Assembly: GCA_018697195.1 (NCBI GenBank)
Contig: CM031870.1
Span: 6,190,819 to 6,254,818 of the forward strand
Reading direction: 5' to 3'
From: Certhia americana
Lineage: Eukaryota; Chordata; Aves; Passeriformes; Certhiidae
DNA: 64,000 nt
Shown here one piece after another: positions 1-35,310 of the stretch. Within the stretch, counting starts at the first letter, position 1. Each line of letters starts with the position of its first letter. The notes beneath the pieces were generated by a model. It was not told where the DNA came from. It worked only from the letters and a program-made list of their open reading frames with translations, and made no database searches. A program made the translations under genes and the position numbers.

Positions 1-222
1 ATCAGTCTTTTATCTTTGTTTCAGTGGTAAAAGCAACTAATTTTACACAGTAAAGTGACTAAATCCTGCTTCAGTTAGCCACATTCAAAATCACCCTTGA
101 GGTTTTAATTATGGGAGAAATTTGTCCTTGGACTTTTGCTGATGTTTAAAGACAGCTACAGAAACTGTATCTTCAGCTGTGGGAAGAGAATCTCACCTCT
201 CCCTTTTCTCTGCCTGACACAG

Positions 223-3200
223 CTTCAATTCCACCCACACTGGAGTTTTGCAGAAAACTGGACAGCATTGTTGGGCCTCAGCTCACGGTGTTGGCATCAG
301 ACATATGTGAACAATACAACATCAACAAGAGAATATCTGGGTTTGTACCACACTTCTTCTCCTGCTGCATTCCTTCATTAGTTGGTGACAATGTAGGGTA
401 AATGAACTGCTTAAATAATGGTAACATGAGCCCAAATTTTAAAAGCGTTAATGGTGCACGTGGAACAATGCTTGTCTACTTTCCTGCATCTTAAGTGTTT
501 ATAAAGTGCACGTTATTGCATATTTGGGTCTCCCTGAAGTAACAATAGATGTTACTAATTCAGGAACAAATGTTTCTTGTCTGGCTGAAATGGGAATTTT
601 AGTAAGTTACTCGATTACAATGGAAGCTTTATAGTTGAGGACTTTTCCAGAATTAGTGCTTCTTGAAATGTTGCCATGTAGAGTAGGTGAGGAAGAAAAG
701 TCTTTTTTATTTTTCTGTTTTGCAGGACTTGATGGGCAAAAAACAGTCAAAAGAAAAAGTATGCTACTGCTTTGGAAAACACACTTCACTTAAAACTACA
801 ACTGACTTGCAATAAAATTGCATTTGTTTTGTGATAGATTTATTAGTTGGGGAAACAAGAACAGTATCCCATATGGCAACATAAAAGGAATTCAGCCAAA
901 GATAGGTGTGTGAGTGAACTCAGTCAGTGGTACCATCCCAAATCAGCAAAATCGCACAGGATAGAATAGGATGTGCTTGAAATAGTGCCAGTCTACTAAA
1001 TCATTAAACTTGGGGTTTTTAAATGTCATCTGGGACTGGCTTTGGCAGCTTTAACTCTTTAAAAGTTTAATGCCATGGTGTCCTGAAAACATTATACAGT
1101 TCCTTGACACTAATGCATGTGGGTGACAGAGAGCAGGGGTATCTGGTTGTTTGCTAAGGTGAGTGGTGTCATCACAGTATCTCCTGGTTCTAAATAATGC
1201 ATTGCCTCAAGTACCAAGTGCTGCAGCCAGTTTTTGGTCAGCCTGAATTTTTTGTGACTTCTACAAAAAACTACAACTCTAGGTTTTTGTATTTCATAAA
1301 AGAGGAAGTGGAGGAAGACTGCCAAGGCAGGAGTTTGAAAATAGTCTCTTGCTTGGCCCACACGAATGATGGGAGGGAAATCTAATTGCCTGGATTAAGG
1401 AAGAGTTTGTTCTCTTGGTTGTAACAAATAACAGACATGAAAGAAGATGACTTATTGCCCGAATTAAAGACCCAGGATCAATTCAAATCAGCTTGGACAG
1501 GCATAGGGGAGAGCAGCAGGAACAAAATGGAGCCAGAGAAAAAACAGCTCATTAGAAAAATGCAAATGAATTGCTACTGTGAAGTGGAACAAGGCCTTCA
1601 GACTCCCCTGTGTGTGTTTACTGGCAGCCTGAGTGGCAGAAGGGGAAACACTGGCTGGTTCTGCAGGCTCAGTTGTATTTGTTTCTTTTAAAGTGTGTTA
1701 AAATGTTCAGTCCCACAAGTCTCTTCAATGTGAAGATAAGTTCAGGCTGTCTAAGTTAGCTTTGCACTGGCTCACTACCCAGTCTCTGGGAAGCCTGTGC
1801 TTATAGACCATGTTGGTATTCACAAATCACTTTTTTTTTTTTTCTTTTAAATCTTCCTAGGGCTGAGAAGGAACCTCAATTTAAGTTTATCTATTTCAAT
1901 CACATGAACCTGGCAGAGAAAAGTACCATTCACATGAGGAAAACACCCAGTGTATCACTTGCATCTGTTCACCCTGACCTCATGAAGATTCTCGGTGACA
2001 TCAACAGTGACTTCTCCAGGTAATGCTTAACTATTAAATAGTCTGTAACTCCTACTGTCCAGCAGATTGGGGTTTTTTTGCAAAGGAGTGGCACTTTCTA
2101 GTCTTTTGTTGATGACTGGCTGTTTGTGTTTGGTATTTTGTGTTGGTCCAGAAGTAGTCCATCTTAAAAAAAGACTTCTAGTGTCCTTTTAAACAAAAAG
2201 AAATAAAAATTAAAAGAGGGCCAGGGCCTCTATCAAAGAAAATATCACAGTAGTGATAGCAAATGGGATGGGAAGCACAAGAGTATCTGATCTGAGAAAG
2301 TAGTAAAGGACAGGGACATCTGCTTCTGCCTGTCATACCTGCCCTGACACAGCTGGTGGCTGCTAGGGATGAGACAATGGATGAAATACAAACCTTGCAG
2401 TTACTGCAGACCTTGTGATAGAGAAGATAAGTGGCTTCTTGTCAATGGGTATCATGCTGCAAGGTGGGAGAGACCCTCTTTCACGACAAAAGTTAAGAAA
2501 GAACATGACAATGCTGAAACTCTAATTAGCAACAAGCTGTTTTCCCACTCTGCTTAAGGACAAGGTTTCCATTTTTCTATAAATGAAAAAGTGTTTCATC
2601 GTACTATGGAAGTACTGGGTTAGTGACAACTGTATTAGTTGTCTAGGTTTAACAGTCCTGTGACAGCTAAGTATCACAAACCAATCTCTAGCTTTCAGTA
2701 CTTGGTGACTGTGTAGCAAATCCTCATTCTGTGAAGTGTGTCCTTACCAGAATGGAGTAGTTTTCTTCACAGCACTGCAGTGTTTGGCCAATGAAAAAGT
2801 TACTGATTGACAACTTGTGCATGTCCTAAGCAGCCAGTTATGAAACCTTCAACCTGGACTGAATGATGGCCAGGTTAGAACTGGTGTTTGATACTGCACA
2901 ACCACAGTTTGTGACATTGAGCTGTCCTAATGCTTACAGATGAAGTTGTTGAGAATGAACTTGCTGACACCTTCTTTACTTTTTAAAACTTTCAGAGTTG
3001 ATGAAGATGAGGAAATTATTGTGAAGGCAATGAGTGATTACTGGGTAGTTGGGAAAAAGTCTGACCAGCGAGAACTATATGTTATTTTGAATCAAAAAAA
3101 TGTAAATCTGATTGAAGTTAATGGTAAGGGTTGTTTCTTATTACTTTTAAATACAGTTACTCCTAAAATGTGTGTCCCTAGAGAAGTCATAAAACCCATC

Positions 3201-4298
3201 TCATGAGAAATCTAGAGAGGGACTGATCTTTGATAGGAGCAAGTGAGTTTGCCTAAGGTTTTAGTCTGCCTACTTCCAGCTGTGAAAACACAGCATAAAT
3301 ATTCAGTAGGCATTCTTAATCATTAATCAGTCACTCTTTCTCCTTCAAATAATAGAGGAGAGCACTGTGAGCTTAGTTTAGGAGTAATTTAAAAAGTGTA
3401 TTACAGAAGAGAGATGAATACATTTACATCTGAGTTTTATTTGTCAGTGATCCAGGGCGAGTTATTTACACATTGTGGATGTCCTATCAGTGATCCTCAG
3501 CCATCACTGTCTTGTTTCTAACATGGCTTGGGGAATGATTTAGTATGACTAAGGGTGAGAATTAACATTAAGATGCAATAAACTTTTACATTGCTATTTC
3601 TCTAAAAATCTTCTTGAATCTTGCAGCATTTCTAGGGCTCTCCATTTTAACAGGAGGCAATGTGCTCACTTACACAATGGGAAAGAATTAATACTTTGCC
3701 AGAACCAAAGCCTAGCAACCTACCTTTTAAAAAGAGGAATGAGTTGTGTAACTTGGCAATCTTTCTGTAACTGTCTTTCAGCATCAAACCTACCATACAG
3801 AAACAGTAAATGAGTGTTTCTGTGCCTGATAAACTTAGGAAGTGTTTATCAACCAAATAACACAAAGTGAAAGTTTTGCAGACTTATTTACTGCAACAGA
3901 ATAATGTAATTCCTCCTTTCTCTGAAAAAGGGGTTATAATATACTTCCCTTAACTATATGTTAATCCAACTGCTGCTGCTGTTGAGGTGTTTGATGAGAG
4001 GCCCATCATTTACACTTAAGCTACTTAGACACAACTCACCTTTTAGACAGTGGGAGACATCAGACTTGAATTTCTCCTACTGAAGACAGAGTAATATTAA
4101 GTGTATTTCTACATTAGAAACTCTTAGGGGTTTTTGTGTTTGAATTTAATTATATTCTCCATGACAATCCCCAGGGTTTTTCTCGTATTTTCTCTGTAAA
4201 ATACAATACTGATGTATCTTTTTTTTTATTTTTTATATACAGAAGAAGTGAAGAAACTTTGTGCAACACAGTTTAATAATATTTTCTTCTTGGATTGA
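223..4298 (+). CDS. CCZ1: CCZ1, 3' part: vacuolar fusion protein, subunit of the MON1-CCZ1 Rab7 GEF (5' end outside the window)
   Basis: Four 3'-terminal coding exons are seen at 223-340, 1861-2019, 2996-3123 and 4243-4298, with the TGA stop at 4296-4298. Phases link perfectly, giving a C-terminal stretch that contains QLTVLASDICEQYN, EPQFKFIYFNHMNLAEKS, VDEDEEIIVKAMSDYW and the end CATQFNNIFFLD. I recognise this as the highly conserved C-terminus of vertebrate CCZ1. In the family, CCZ1 pairs with MON1 on late endosomes, autophagosomes and lysosomes as the exchange factor that activates Rab7; its longin domains lie mostly upstream of this window. The 223 acceptor follows a long pyrimidine tract. 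A second AG at 252-253 is in the same frame and cannot be excluded. Introns 341-1860, 2020-2995 and 3124-4242 hold nothing else I recognise. The gene converges on RSPH10B. Confidence 0.93.
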
Positions 4299-4565
4299 TC
4301 GATCTGCAAAGGGCTGATTTATTGAAGATGTCAATGTCAGGGACTTGTTCAAAATGAGAAGTTATTAGTCATATTATTGACTGGAATAATGAGAATAGTA
4401 AAGCAATACTTGCTTTGTAAGAATCAAAATTTCTACTAAAATCTGTAAACTCTGACCATAAAATTTTTAAATTTTAAAAATGTTTATGTGCAAACTAATT
4501 AAAAACCAGTCTGAATTCATCTGTACCATTCCATTCTGATATGTTATGTGAATATTTTGCTGAAA

Positions 4566-4571
4566 AATAAA
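4566..4571 (+). terminator. CCZ1 poly(A) signal
   Basis: AATAAA lies 267 bases after the CCZ1 stop codon in AT-rich 3' UTR. It is the only canonical signal before the convergent RSPH10B 3' end, so cleavage is expected near 4585-4600. Confidence 0.75.
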
Positions 4572-4815
4572 ACTAGTAATTGTTACACTTTAAGAGCATC
4601 TGTGTTGATTTGCATTGTGTAACTTCCTGCTAGTTTACCCAAAAACCTGGTGTAAAAGACTGTTCCCTCTGAAACCAGCAATTCTTGTGCTTAAAGTGGA
4701 ACCATTCCTACAGCTTCCTACAAGTGTGGGTCCTTTGGGGTTGTTTTGGTTTGGGGTTTGTTTTTTCTTATTTGAAGAATACTTGCTTGAAACTTCAGAA
4801 GTTGCCATCAGAGGA

Positions 4816-4821
4816 TTTATT
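4816..4821 (-). terminator. Probable RSPH10B poly(A) signal
   Basis: AATAAA on the minus strand (TTTATT on plus) lies about 143 bases past the RSPH10B stop. With the CCZ1 signal at 4566-4571 it leaves about 200 bases between the two convergent transcript ends. It sits inside an unexplained 110-codon open frame on the same strand. Confidence 0.6.
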
Positions 4822-4963
4822 TTTCTTTTTGTCAGTGGTGCCTTGGTACCTCTGGGTGCTGCCTTCTCTGCCTCTTCCTCCTCAGGCTCTGCTGCCTTCT
4901 GGGCCTTTTTCTCTTGGGGGCCTCCTTCTTCACCTAGAGACCTCTCGGGGAGAGGACTCTCTC

Positions 4964-18064
<13,101 letters not shown>

Positions 18065-18810
18065 AGCTATTGAATTGTCTCAATGTGTACTTTTCATCTG
18101 AAAAATGAAAATTTATTTGTCTTATGAATATATTTTTACCCTATAAACTAGTTAAAAAACCCCAAACACAGAGAACTACCAAAAAACCCCAAAACAAACC
18201 AATAGTATTTCTGTGACTATTACACATGCATGTATTAATCTCTGTAACAGCAATTCCTCAAGCCAGTGGTGTCAGCTTGTGGCAGGCAAGCCACAAGCTT
18301 AACAGGGAGCAATGCCTGTGAATTACCTCCAAGTCTTCCATCAAAACCACTGTGATGGAAGTGTTGTCACTAGACTTACTTTTTCCACTCAGAAATCTCC
18401 ATCTTTACTGATTTTTAGCTGTCTATTAAATTCAATTACATTGAAAAGTTGAAAGCCATTTCTCAAAGATATGCATCCAGCAAGTTCTGGAAAGTTACAT
18501 CTGCACTACTATTACTGATTTAACTTGCTTTCCAAGTTACGAGTTGCAGACTGAACCAGAGCACAGCACAACTACCAAATCCCGCAGTTATTTTGCCAGT
18601 TGAGCGCTACCTGAAGGCTACAGGACTGTCTGCACAGCTGCAATCCTGTCACAGCCGGGCACCACCGCTTGGCAGTGCAAGAACCCAACCCGCGAGTGCC
18701 GCAGCAACGAGGGCTGGCAAGGACAGCCTCAATTGTCACCGGCACCCGAGCGGGGAACGATGAGGGACAGCCGGTGCCGAGCACCCCTGCTCGGAGAAGC
18801 GGCGCGGGCG
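18065..18810 (-). promoter_or_regulatory. RSPH10B 5' UTR and probable promoter
   Basis: The coding exon extends as 5' UTR to an acceptor after a pyrimidine-rich tract, with the exon edge near 18097. Upstream, CAG|GTAGCG on the minus strand gives a likely noncoding first exon ending near 18611. The stretch 18640-18810 is locally GC- and CpG-rich in AT-rich surroundings, which suggests a small CpG promoter. I did not find a convincing RFX X-box, although such motifs are usual in ciliary genes. The transcription start is inferred only. Confidence 0.5.
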
Positions 18811-19440
18811 ACTTTGGGCACTGGAGGAACAACAGTATCACGGCCACACACAAATGGAGTGTGAAGGGAACATAAACCACAAACGCCGATTTCTTGGGTC
18901 AAATCTTCGTCCTCTAGAACTCAAGAGCCTAGCTAGCTGTTTTAATGGTTTCTTACTCAAAAAGACCATTTTCTACGTGCTTTGAGTGTAACGAGATAGA
19001 ATTTGGGCTGACCTGACTGGCAGTGCCTGATGAAACACCTTTTTTCCCCCAGTCATTATCAGAAAAAGAGTCCCTATTCTTGAAAAACAAGTTTGGAATT
19101 TGGAAAGGAACAATGCTAATTGAAAGTAATGATGCCAGACCAGATTCTAATCAAACCTTAAACACAGATAACAGGAAACTAATCATTAAATGCAGTATTA
19201 AAGCTCTAAGTCATTATCTAATGAAACCTGTATTTGGTATAAGAAAAAAAAAATTTAACTTTCATATCATTTTCATTTTCTTTAAAATTATCATACCCAT
19301 GATGTATAAACATAGAAAACTAGTATTTGTTTTATGGCATTGCTAGGGACTTAAAATGAAATCAGAATTTAAGAAGCAGTGTATTTGCTATAAATGAGGT
19401 TCTCATTTATACCTACACTTCATCTTTACATATAAACATA
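18811..19440. other. Intergenic between RSPH10B 5' end and PMS2 3' end
   Basis: AT-rich sequence with no supported exon, RNA gene or repeat that I recognise. The short open frames here are unrelated to either neighbour. PMS2 transcripts may run into its lower end, depending on which poly(A) signal is used. Confidence 0.5.
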
Positions 19441-19495
19441 TTTATTTTATAAACCTACATCTCACCTTTATATATAAACATATTTATTTTAGAAA
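19412..19495 (-). repeat. Two-copy 42-bp tandem duplication carrying two PMS2 poly(A) signals
   Basis: A unit beginning CCTACA on the plus strand at 19412 recurs at 19454, so the period is 42. The copies differ at a few bases. Each contains a minus-strand AATAAA, at 19483-19488 and 19441-19446. The PMS2 stop is 265-312 bases upstream on the minus strand, so both are plausible PMS2 poly(A) signals. Confidence 0.75.
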
Positions 19496-19752
19496 AGTTT
19501 TGATTGCTGCTCAAATAAGTACAACACACAGTAAATGGCAATAAGAGAGAAGTTATTTACATGAATTTCAGGATGTTGGTATTGATGACTTGACAGCAAT
19601 AACAAGAAAACCTTGCTGAATGCCTTCAAGTGCTTTTGTTTCCAGTTTTGAAGACTGCCTAAAATTTTTTTACTCAAAATAAGAGAGTCACGATAAAAGC
19701 TCAAAATATTGCGAAGAATTAAAATTAAAAATGTTAATAAACAGACACTGAC

Positions 19753-31161
<11,409 letters not shown>

Positions 31162-31426
31162 CGGGGCCCCGGCGGGGCCGCGCTCTCCTCAGGCTCCCGC
31201 CCCGCTCCGCACCGACCGCGCTCCGAGACCCGGCGGCACAACCCCGCCCGCCGCCCTGTGGGGACGCGCTCAGGGACTCAACGCCGACCAATGGCAGGAG
31301 GCCGGGCGGGAGAGCTCGTAGCCTATTGGGTGCCAGGCGTGTCAGCAACGCGCCGTTCCGCCAATGGAGGCGGGGCTGGGCGGGCTGGCGGCGGCGGAGC
31401 GGGCAGGCGGCGGGGCGGGAGCCGCC
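31162..31426. promoter_or_regulatory. Bidirectional CpG promoter of PMS2 (-) and AIMP2 (+), with three CCAAT boxes
   Basis: The two ATG codons are 265 bases apart in opposite directions within a GC- and CpG-rich block of about 30.8-31.75 kb. Three CCAAT motifs lie at 31288-31292 (+), 31325-31329 (-) and 31361-31365 (+), spaced 37 and 36 bases. No TATA box is apparent. CCAAT boxes of this kind are NF-Y sites in many divergent CpG promoters. Use of these particular sites is inference. Confidence 0.8.
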
Positions 31427-34400
31427 ATGCCCGCCATGTACACGGTGCGGCCGCTGCACGGCGCGGGGGTGCTGGCGGAGCACCTGCCCACCTGCATGTA
31501 CCCCCTGCCCAACCTGCACCGCGCCCCCGGCACCGCCGCGCCGCCGCAGGTAGGAGCGGGGGGTGGGCGGAAGGAGCTGCGCGGGCTGCGGCCCGCGGTG
31601 CTCGCCCCGGCGAGGTCACGCGTGCGGCCCCCTGGGCCGATAGTTCCTCCGGTGAGAGCCGCGGTCCCTGCTGGCGACCGGGAGGAGCCTCCGTTGCCGG
31701 AGAGCTCACGGGGCCGAGTCTGACGTCCTCAGCCCGCAGGAGGGGCCCTGGCTCCGCCTCGCCGTAAGCGGCGCGTCCCAGCGTTAAATAAACCCAAGGT
31801 TTTCAGGAATTTCTCTGTTATGTTTTTAAAGCCTTCAGTAGTTCTCATTTTGACTTTTCTGGGCCGTCGTGTGTGTCCCTGACGCTGTTTTTATGTTTGA
31901 ATGGCCATGCCGAGCTCCCTGGCAGCCGCCTGAGCGTGCCCAGCAGGCCTCGTTCCGTCCTGCTGCATCATCGCTCCGCTGCCTCAGCTCGGCTTTCTGA
32001 CACCTACACACACTCTGTTTACACTTTCAGTTTCCCTTGCCTTCAAAAGGCAAAAATGCCAAATCCTGTGTTACATAGGTCTAGCTGAGCAGCATCTCTG
32101 CAGTGCCAGGAATACGTGGAATTCTCGCAGACCACTTGTGGCCAATTTCAGCTTGATGCCATCATGGATTTGCTGTGCCCTCACCCAGGTTGTTGGTGGA
32201 GATACTGAGTAGGAGTAACATTGGGGCAGAACTTAACAGCAATACTAACGAAATGTCTTCCCATTGCCAAGTATGCAATTGTGTGCTACCTAAATAATGG
32301 TCATTTAAGAGTCTTCCCTTGTCTTGTCTATTATGTTAAGTGGATATAAAGATTTTACTTGTATACCTTGTTTAATAGTTTGGGTTTTGTTAATCCTTAT
32401 TCAGGATGCTTAGAAATAGGCTATTTGAAGATTTTTCTTTAATGTTATTTTAAGCTTGTAGACTTAAAACCTGCCACAGGAATATATTTTTCATCTTCTT
32501 TTAAAAGAGATTGTAAGATGAAATGATTGTGAGGTAATTGAGATAAAAAGATGCATTGGTATTAACATGTAACAAAGCCCATAGTCTTTTTTTCCCCACT
32601 ATAATTTATATTCTCTGAAACAAGTGACAGAATCCACACAGTATACTATCCAGCTAAACCTGTAGGGCTTTTTACTTTGATTAACCACCTGATTTGTCAG
32701 AAAGTTTACTTGTTTGACACCGTACAGCAAACTTGCCCATCTGCTTTTCTGGGCTGAAAAGAACCTGACAAGCTGTCTTTGATTTTTCAGTCATCATTCA
32801 GCACTTCGCTACCAACTCTTTGTCTGATTTGGACTGTGTTACAGAGTTTGCTGTAACTAACACCTTAAAAATGTATTAAGCAGGAAGATTTCAGGAATTG
32901 ATTAATGATGCCATCTCACCACACTCATACAGACAAGACACAACTGATGGACATAAGCCCATGATATTCACAATGGTCTGGCTAGTTGAAGGTGTTTAGT
33001 CTTTCAAAACTTAATGTTAAGTGAGCTGTAGACTATTTTGACACTGAGTTGAGTGAATGTTTACATGGCCTTGTTTTTTCCTCTTCTGTAGGAAGAGGTT
33101 GACCCATCACTTCAAGCACTTGAATCCCGCCAGGAGGAGATTCTGAAGCGCTTGTATGAACTGAAGAGTGCTGTGGATGGGCTCTCCAAGATGATACAAA
33201 CCCCAGATGCTGACTTTGATGTAACAAATATCATTCAAACTGAAGAATTTTCTCCTTTGACAACAAATGGAGCAGATTTAGATCTGATGCTTGGTAAGGT
33301 GAGTTTAGTTGAGCAGTTAGATTGGTAGGTACTTTCTCAACATTCAACTTCCAGGGTTGGAAGGGGGGCATTAAAACCTGTGACACTCAGAACTCAATAT
33401 ACAACCTACAACTACCATTTCATTTTGGCCATCCAGATTATAGATGCAAACGGTTATAAATACTAGTTCTATATATGCTCATTTGGATATAATTTCAAGC
33501 AAGAATAGTTAATTTTGAAATTTCAACAGTTAGTTTCTTGTTACTAAACTGGAAACTTTATCATTGGCTTTATCTTGAAGCAGAATTTACCTCAGTTAAG
33601 TTCTTGAACTATATGTTGAAGAAAGAAGATGTTTAAAGGTTTACATAAGTTTTAAATGTCCAAGCTTGAATTTATGTACTGAATATTGCAAGAATTTCAG
33701 ATATACACATGCCATGATTATGTACATTTTGGTGTCCAATGAAAGCAATGTTATGAGTATGATCTGGAATGTGTCTTACCTGCTGAATGTTTTACTTTCC
33801 ATTCAGGATTATGGTGCCCTGAAAGATGTTGTCATCAATGCAAATCCTTCTCTACCTCCACTGTCACTGTTAGTGATACACAGTCTGCTTTGTGAACGGT
33901 ACAAAATATTATCAGCTGTTCACACACATTCATCAGTGAAAAGTGTGCCAGAAAACCTCTTGAAATGTTTTGGAGAACAGACTAAGAAGCAGCCACGTCA
34001 TGAGTATCAGTTGGGCTTTACTCTGATTTGGAAGGATGGTAAGAATGAAATTTGTAGATTGGTATTTTACAATAGATGATAAAATGAAACCTGTGCTATA
34101 AACCCTTGCACACAGATGTCCCTGTGCTGACATATGGTGGATATGAAGAAGCAGGAAACATTTTTGTTCTCTTTTCATAGCTCTGAACCATGCTAGGCCA
34201 GAAGAAGAAGATTCTTGTCTATAGTTACTGCTGTTAAAATACACATGGCATTGACAGTGTTGTTTGTACCCTTAGGATTTTTTTAAATAAAAATGTTTTT
34301 CATATTCTATGAATAAAGTAGCTAGAAGAGAAATTATGGGGGAGATTTGGCTGGATTTTTCAAAAAGTGATCTCTATCCCACAAGACTGAAAACTGTTCA

Positions 34401-34905
34401 TCAGGTTAATGATATTAACAGTGGTGGTGGCATCACAAATGTACATCACAGAATTAGTGTTCTAGTTAATTCCTTTACTATGTTGTATTCACTTTTTTTT
34501 TTCCTTCTGTTAATTTCAGTTCCCAAACCCCAAATGAAGTTTAGCATTCAAACCATGTGCCCTATAGAAGGAGAGGGGAACATCGCTCGATTTCTCTTTT
34601 CCCTGTTTGGGCAGAAGTACAATGCAGTTACCTCAACTCTGATTGACAGCTGGGTGGACACAGCCATCTTCCAGCTGAAAGAAGGCAGCAGCAAGGAGAG
34701 AGGAGCAGTGCTACGCTCCATGAATGCTGCCCTGGGCAAGAGCTCATGGCTGGTGGGCAATGAACTGACAGTGGCTGATGTGGTGGCGTGGTGTGCGCTG
34801 CAGCAGACGGGCACTGCCAACGCTGCCCCTGCCAATGTGCAGAAGTGGATGAAGTCCTGTGAGAATCTGGCACCTTTCAGCTCTGTCATGAAGCTACTCC
34901 AGTGA
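31427..34905 (+). CDS. AIMP2: AIMP2 (p38/JTV1): aminoacyl-tRNA synthetase complex scaffold
   Basis: Four exons, 31427-31549, 33092-33298, 33807-34038 and 34520-34905, total 948 nt, or 315 residues (human 320). The protein begins [12 protein letters not shown] and has the conserved ELPTCMY-like segment ([13 protein letters not shown]). A leucine-zipper-like helix follows ([18 protein letters not shown]), then [12 protein letters not shown], and then the GST-like C-terminal domain with [19 protein letters not shown] and [11 protein letters not shown]. The family protein holds the multi-tRNA-synthetase complex together, binding KARS1 and the EPRS/AIMP1 modules. It also has reported signalling roles. 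The ATG has a good context (GCCGCCATGC); a second ATG three codons on is in frame. Introns 31550-33091, 33299-33806 and 34039-34519 hold no other feature I can support. Confidence 0.97.
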
Positions 34906-35021
34906 GCCTGTAGCCTTCACAGGGATGTTGTTTTAATCATACTCCATGTCATGCCTGCTGTAATGTTTGAGTCCTTTCTGAGATGTATTTTAGGCATTAC
35001 AGTTGGACAAAATTCTAAAAT

Positions 35022-35027
35022 AATAAA
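35022..35027 (+). terminator. AIMP2 poly(A) signal
   Basis: AATAAA 117 bases after the AIMP2 stop, giving a very short 3' UTR with cleavage expected near 35040-35055, directly against the EIF2AK1 3' end. Confidence 0.8.
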
Positions 35028-35085
35028 AGCATTACAGCTGCCTTTTGGGTGTGATTTTCCCTTTTTGTAACTCTTGCGTAACGCA

Positions 35086-35091
35086 TTTATT
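35086..35091 (-). terminator. Probable EIF2AK1 poly(A) signal
   Basis: Minus-strand AATAAA 220 bases past the EIF2AK1 stop. Cleavage 10-30 bases further on would fall near 35056-35076, almost touching the AIMP2 transcript end. It could instead be read through to overlap AIMP2. Confidence 0.55.
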
Positions 35092-35310
35092 CAATGGCTA
35101 AGGTATGTAAATTAATCCTATGTAAATACAGGCTGTGCTCTTAATTTTTCCACTGCAACATGATTCCTTTCTCAGGTGCCTTTGGTCAAGGCAAAAGGAT
35201 AAATACCTTTTAAGAACAGACAGCCAAATGAAAATGTATTCAAGTCTTTTATGTAAAAAAAAAAAAAATTATATAACTTAACCCATAATTGAAGTTAGTT
35301 CTTCCTGTAC

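Noticed and set aside
25..49. Possible small CCZ1 exon after TTTGTTTCAG
   Set aside because: The only open frame leaves the wrong number of bases for the exon at 223, and 25 nt is implausibly short. It is left as intron.
18700..18740. Possible RFX X-box in the RSPH10B promoter (AGCAAC ... GGCAAG)
   Set aside because: The half-sites have the wrong spacing and centre compared with the X-box consensus. This is not enough to call it.
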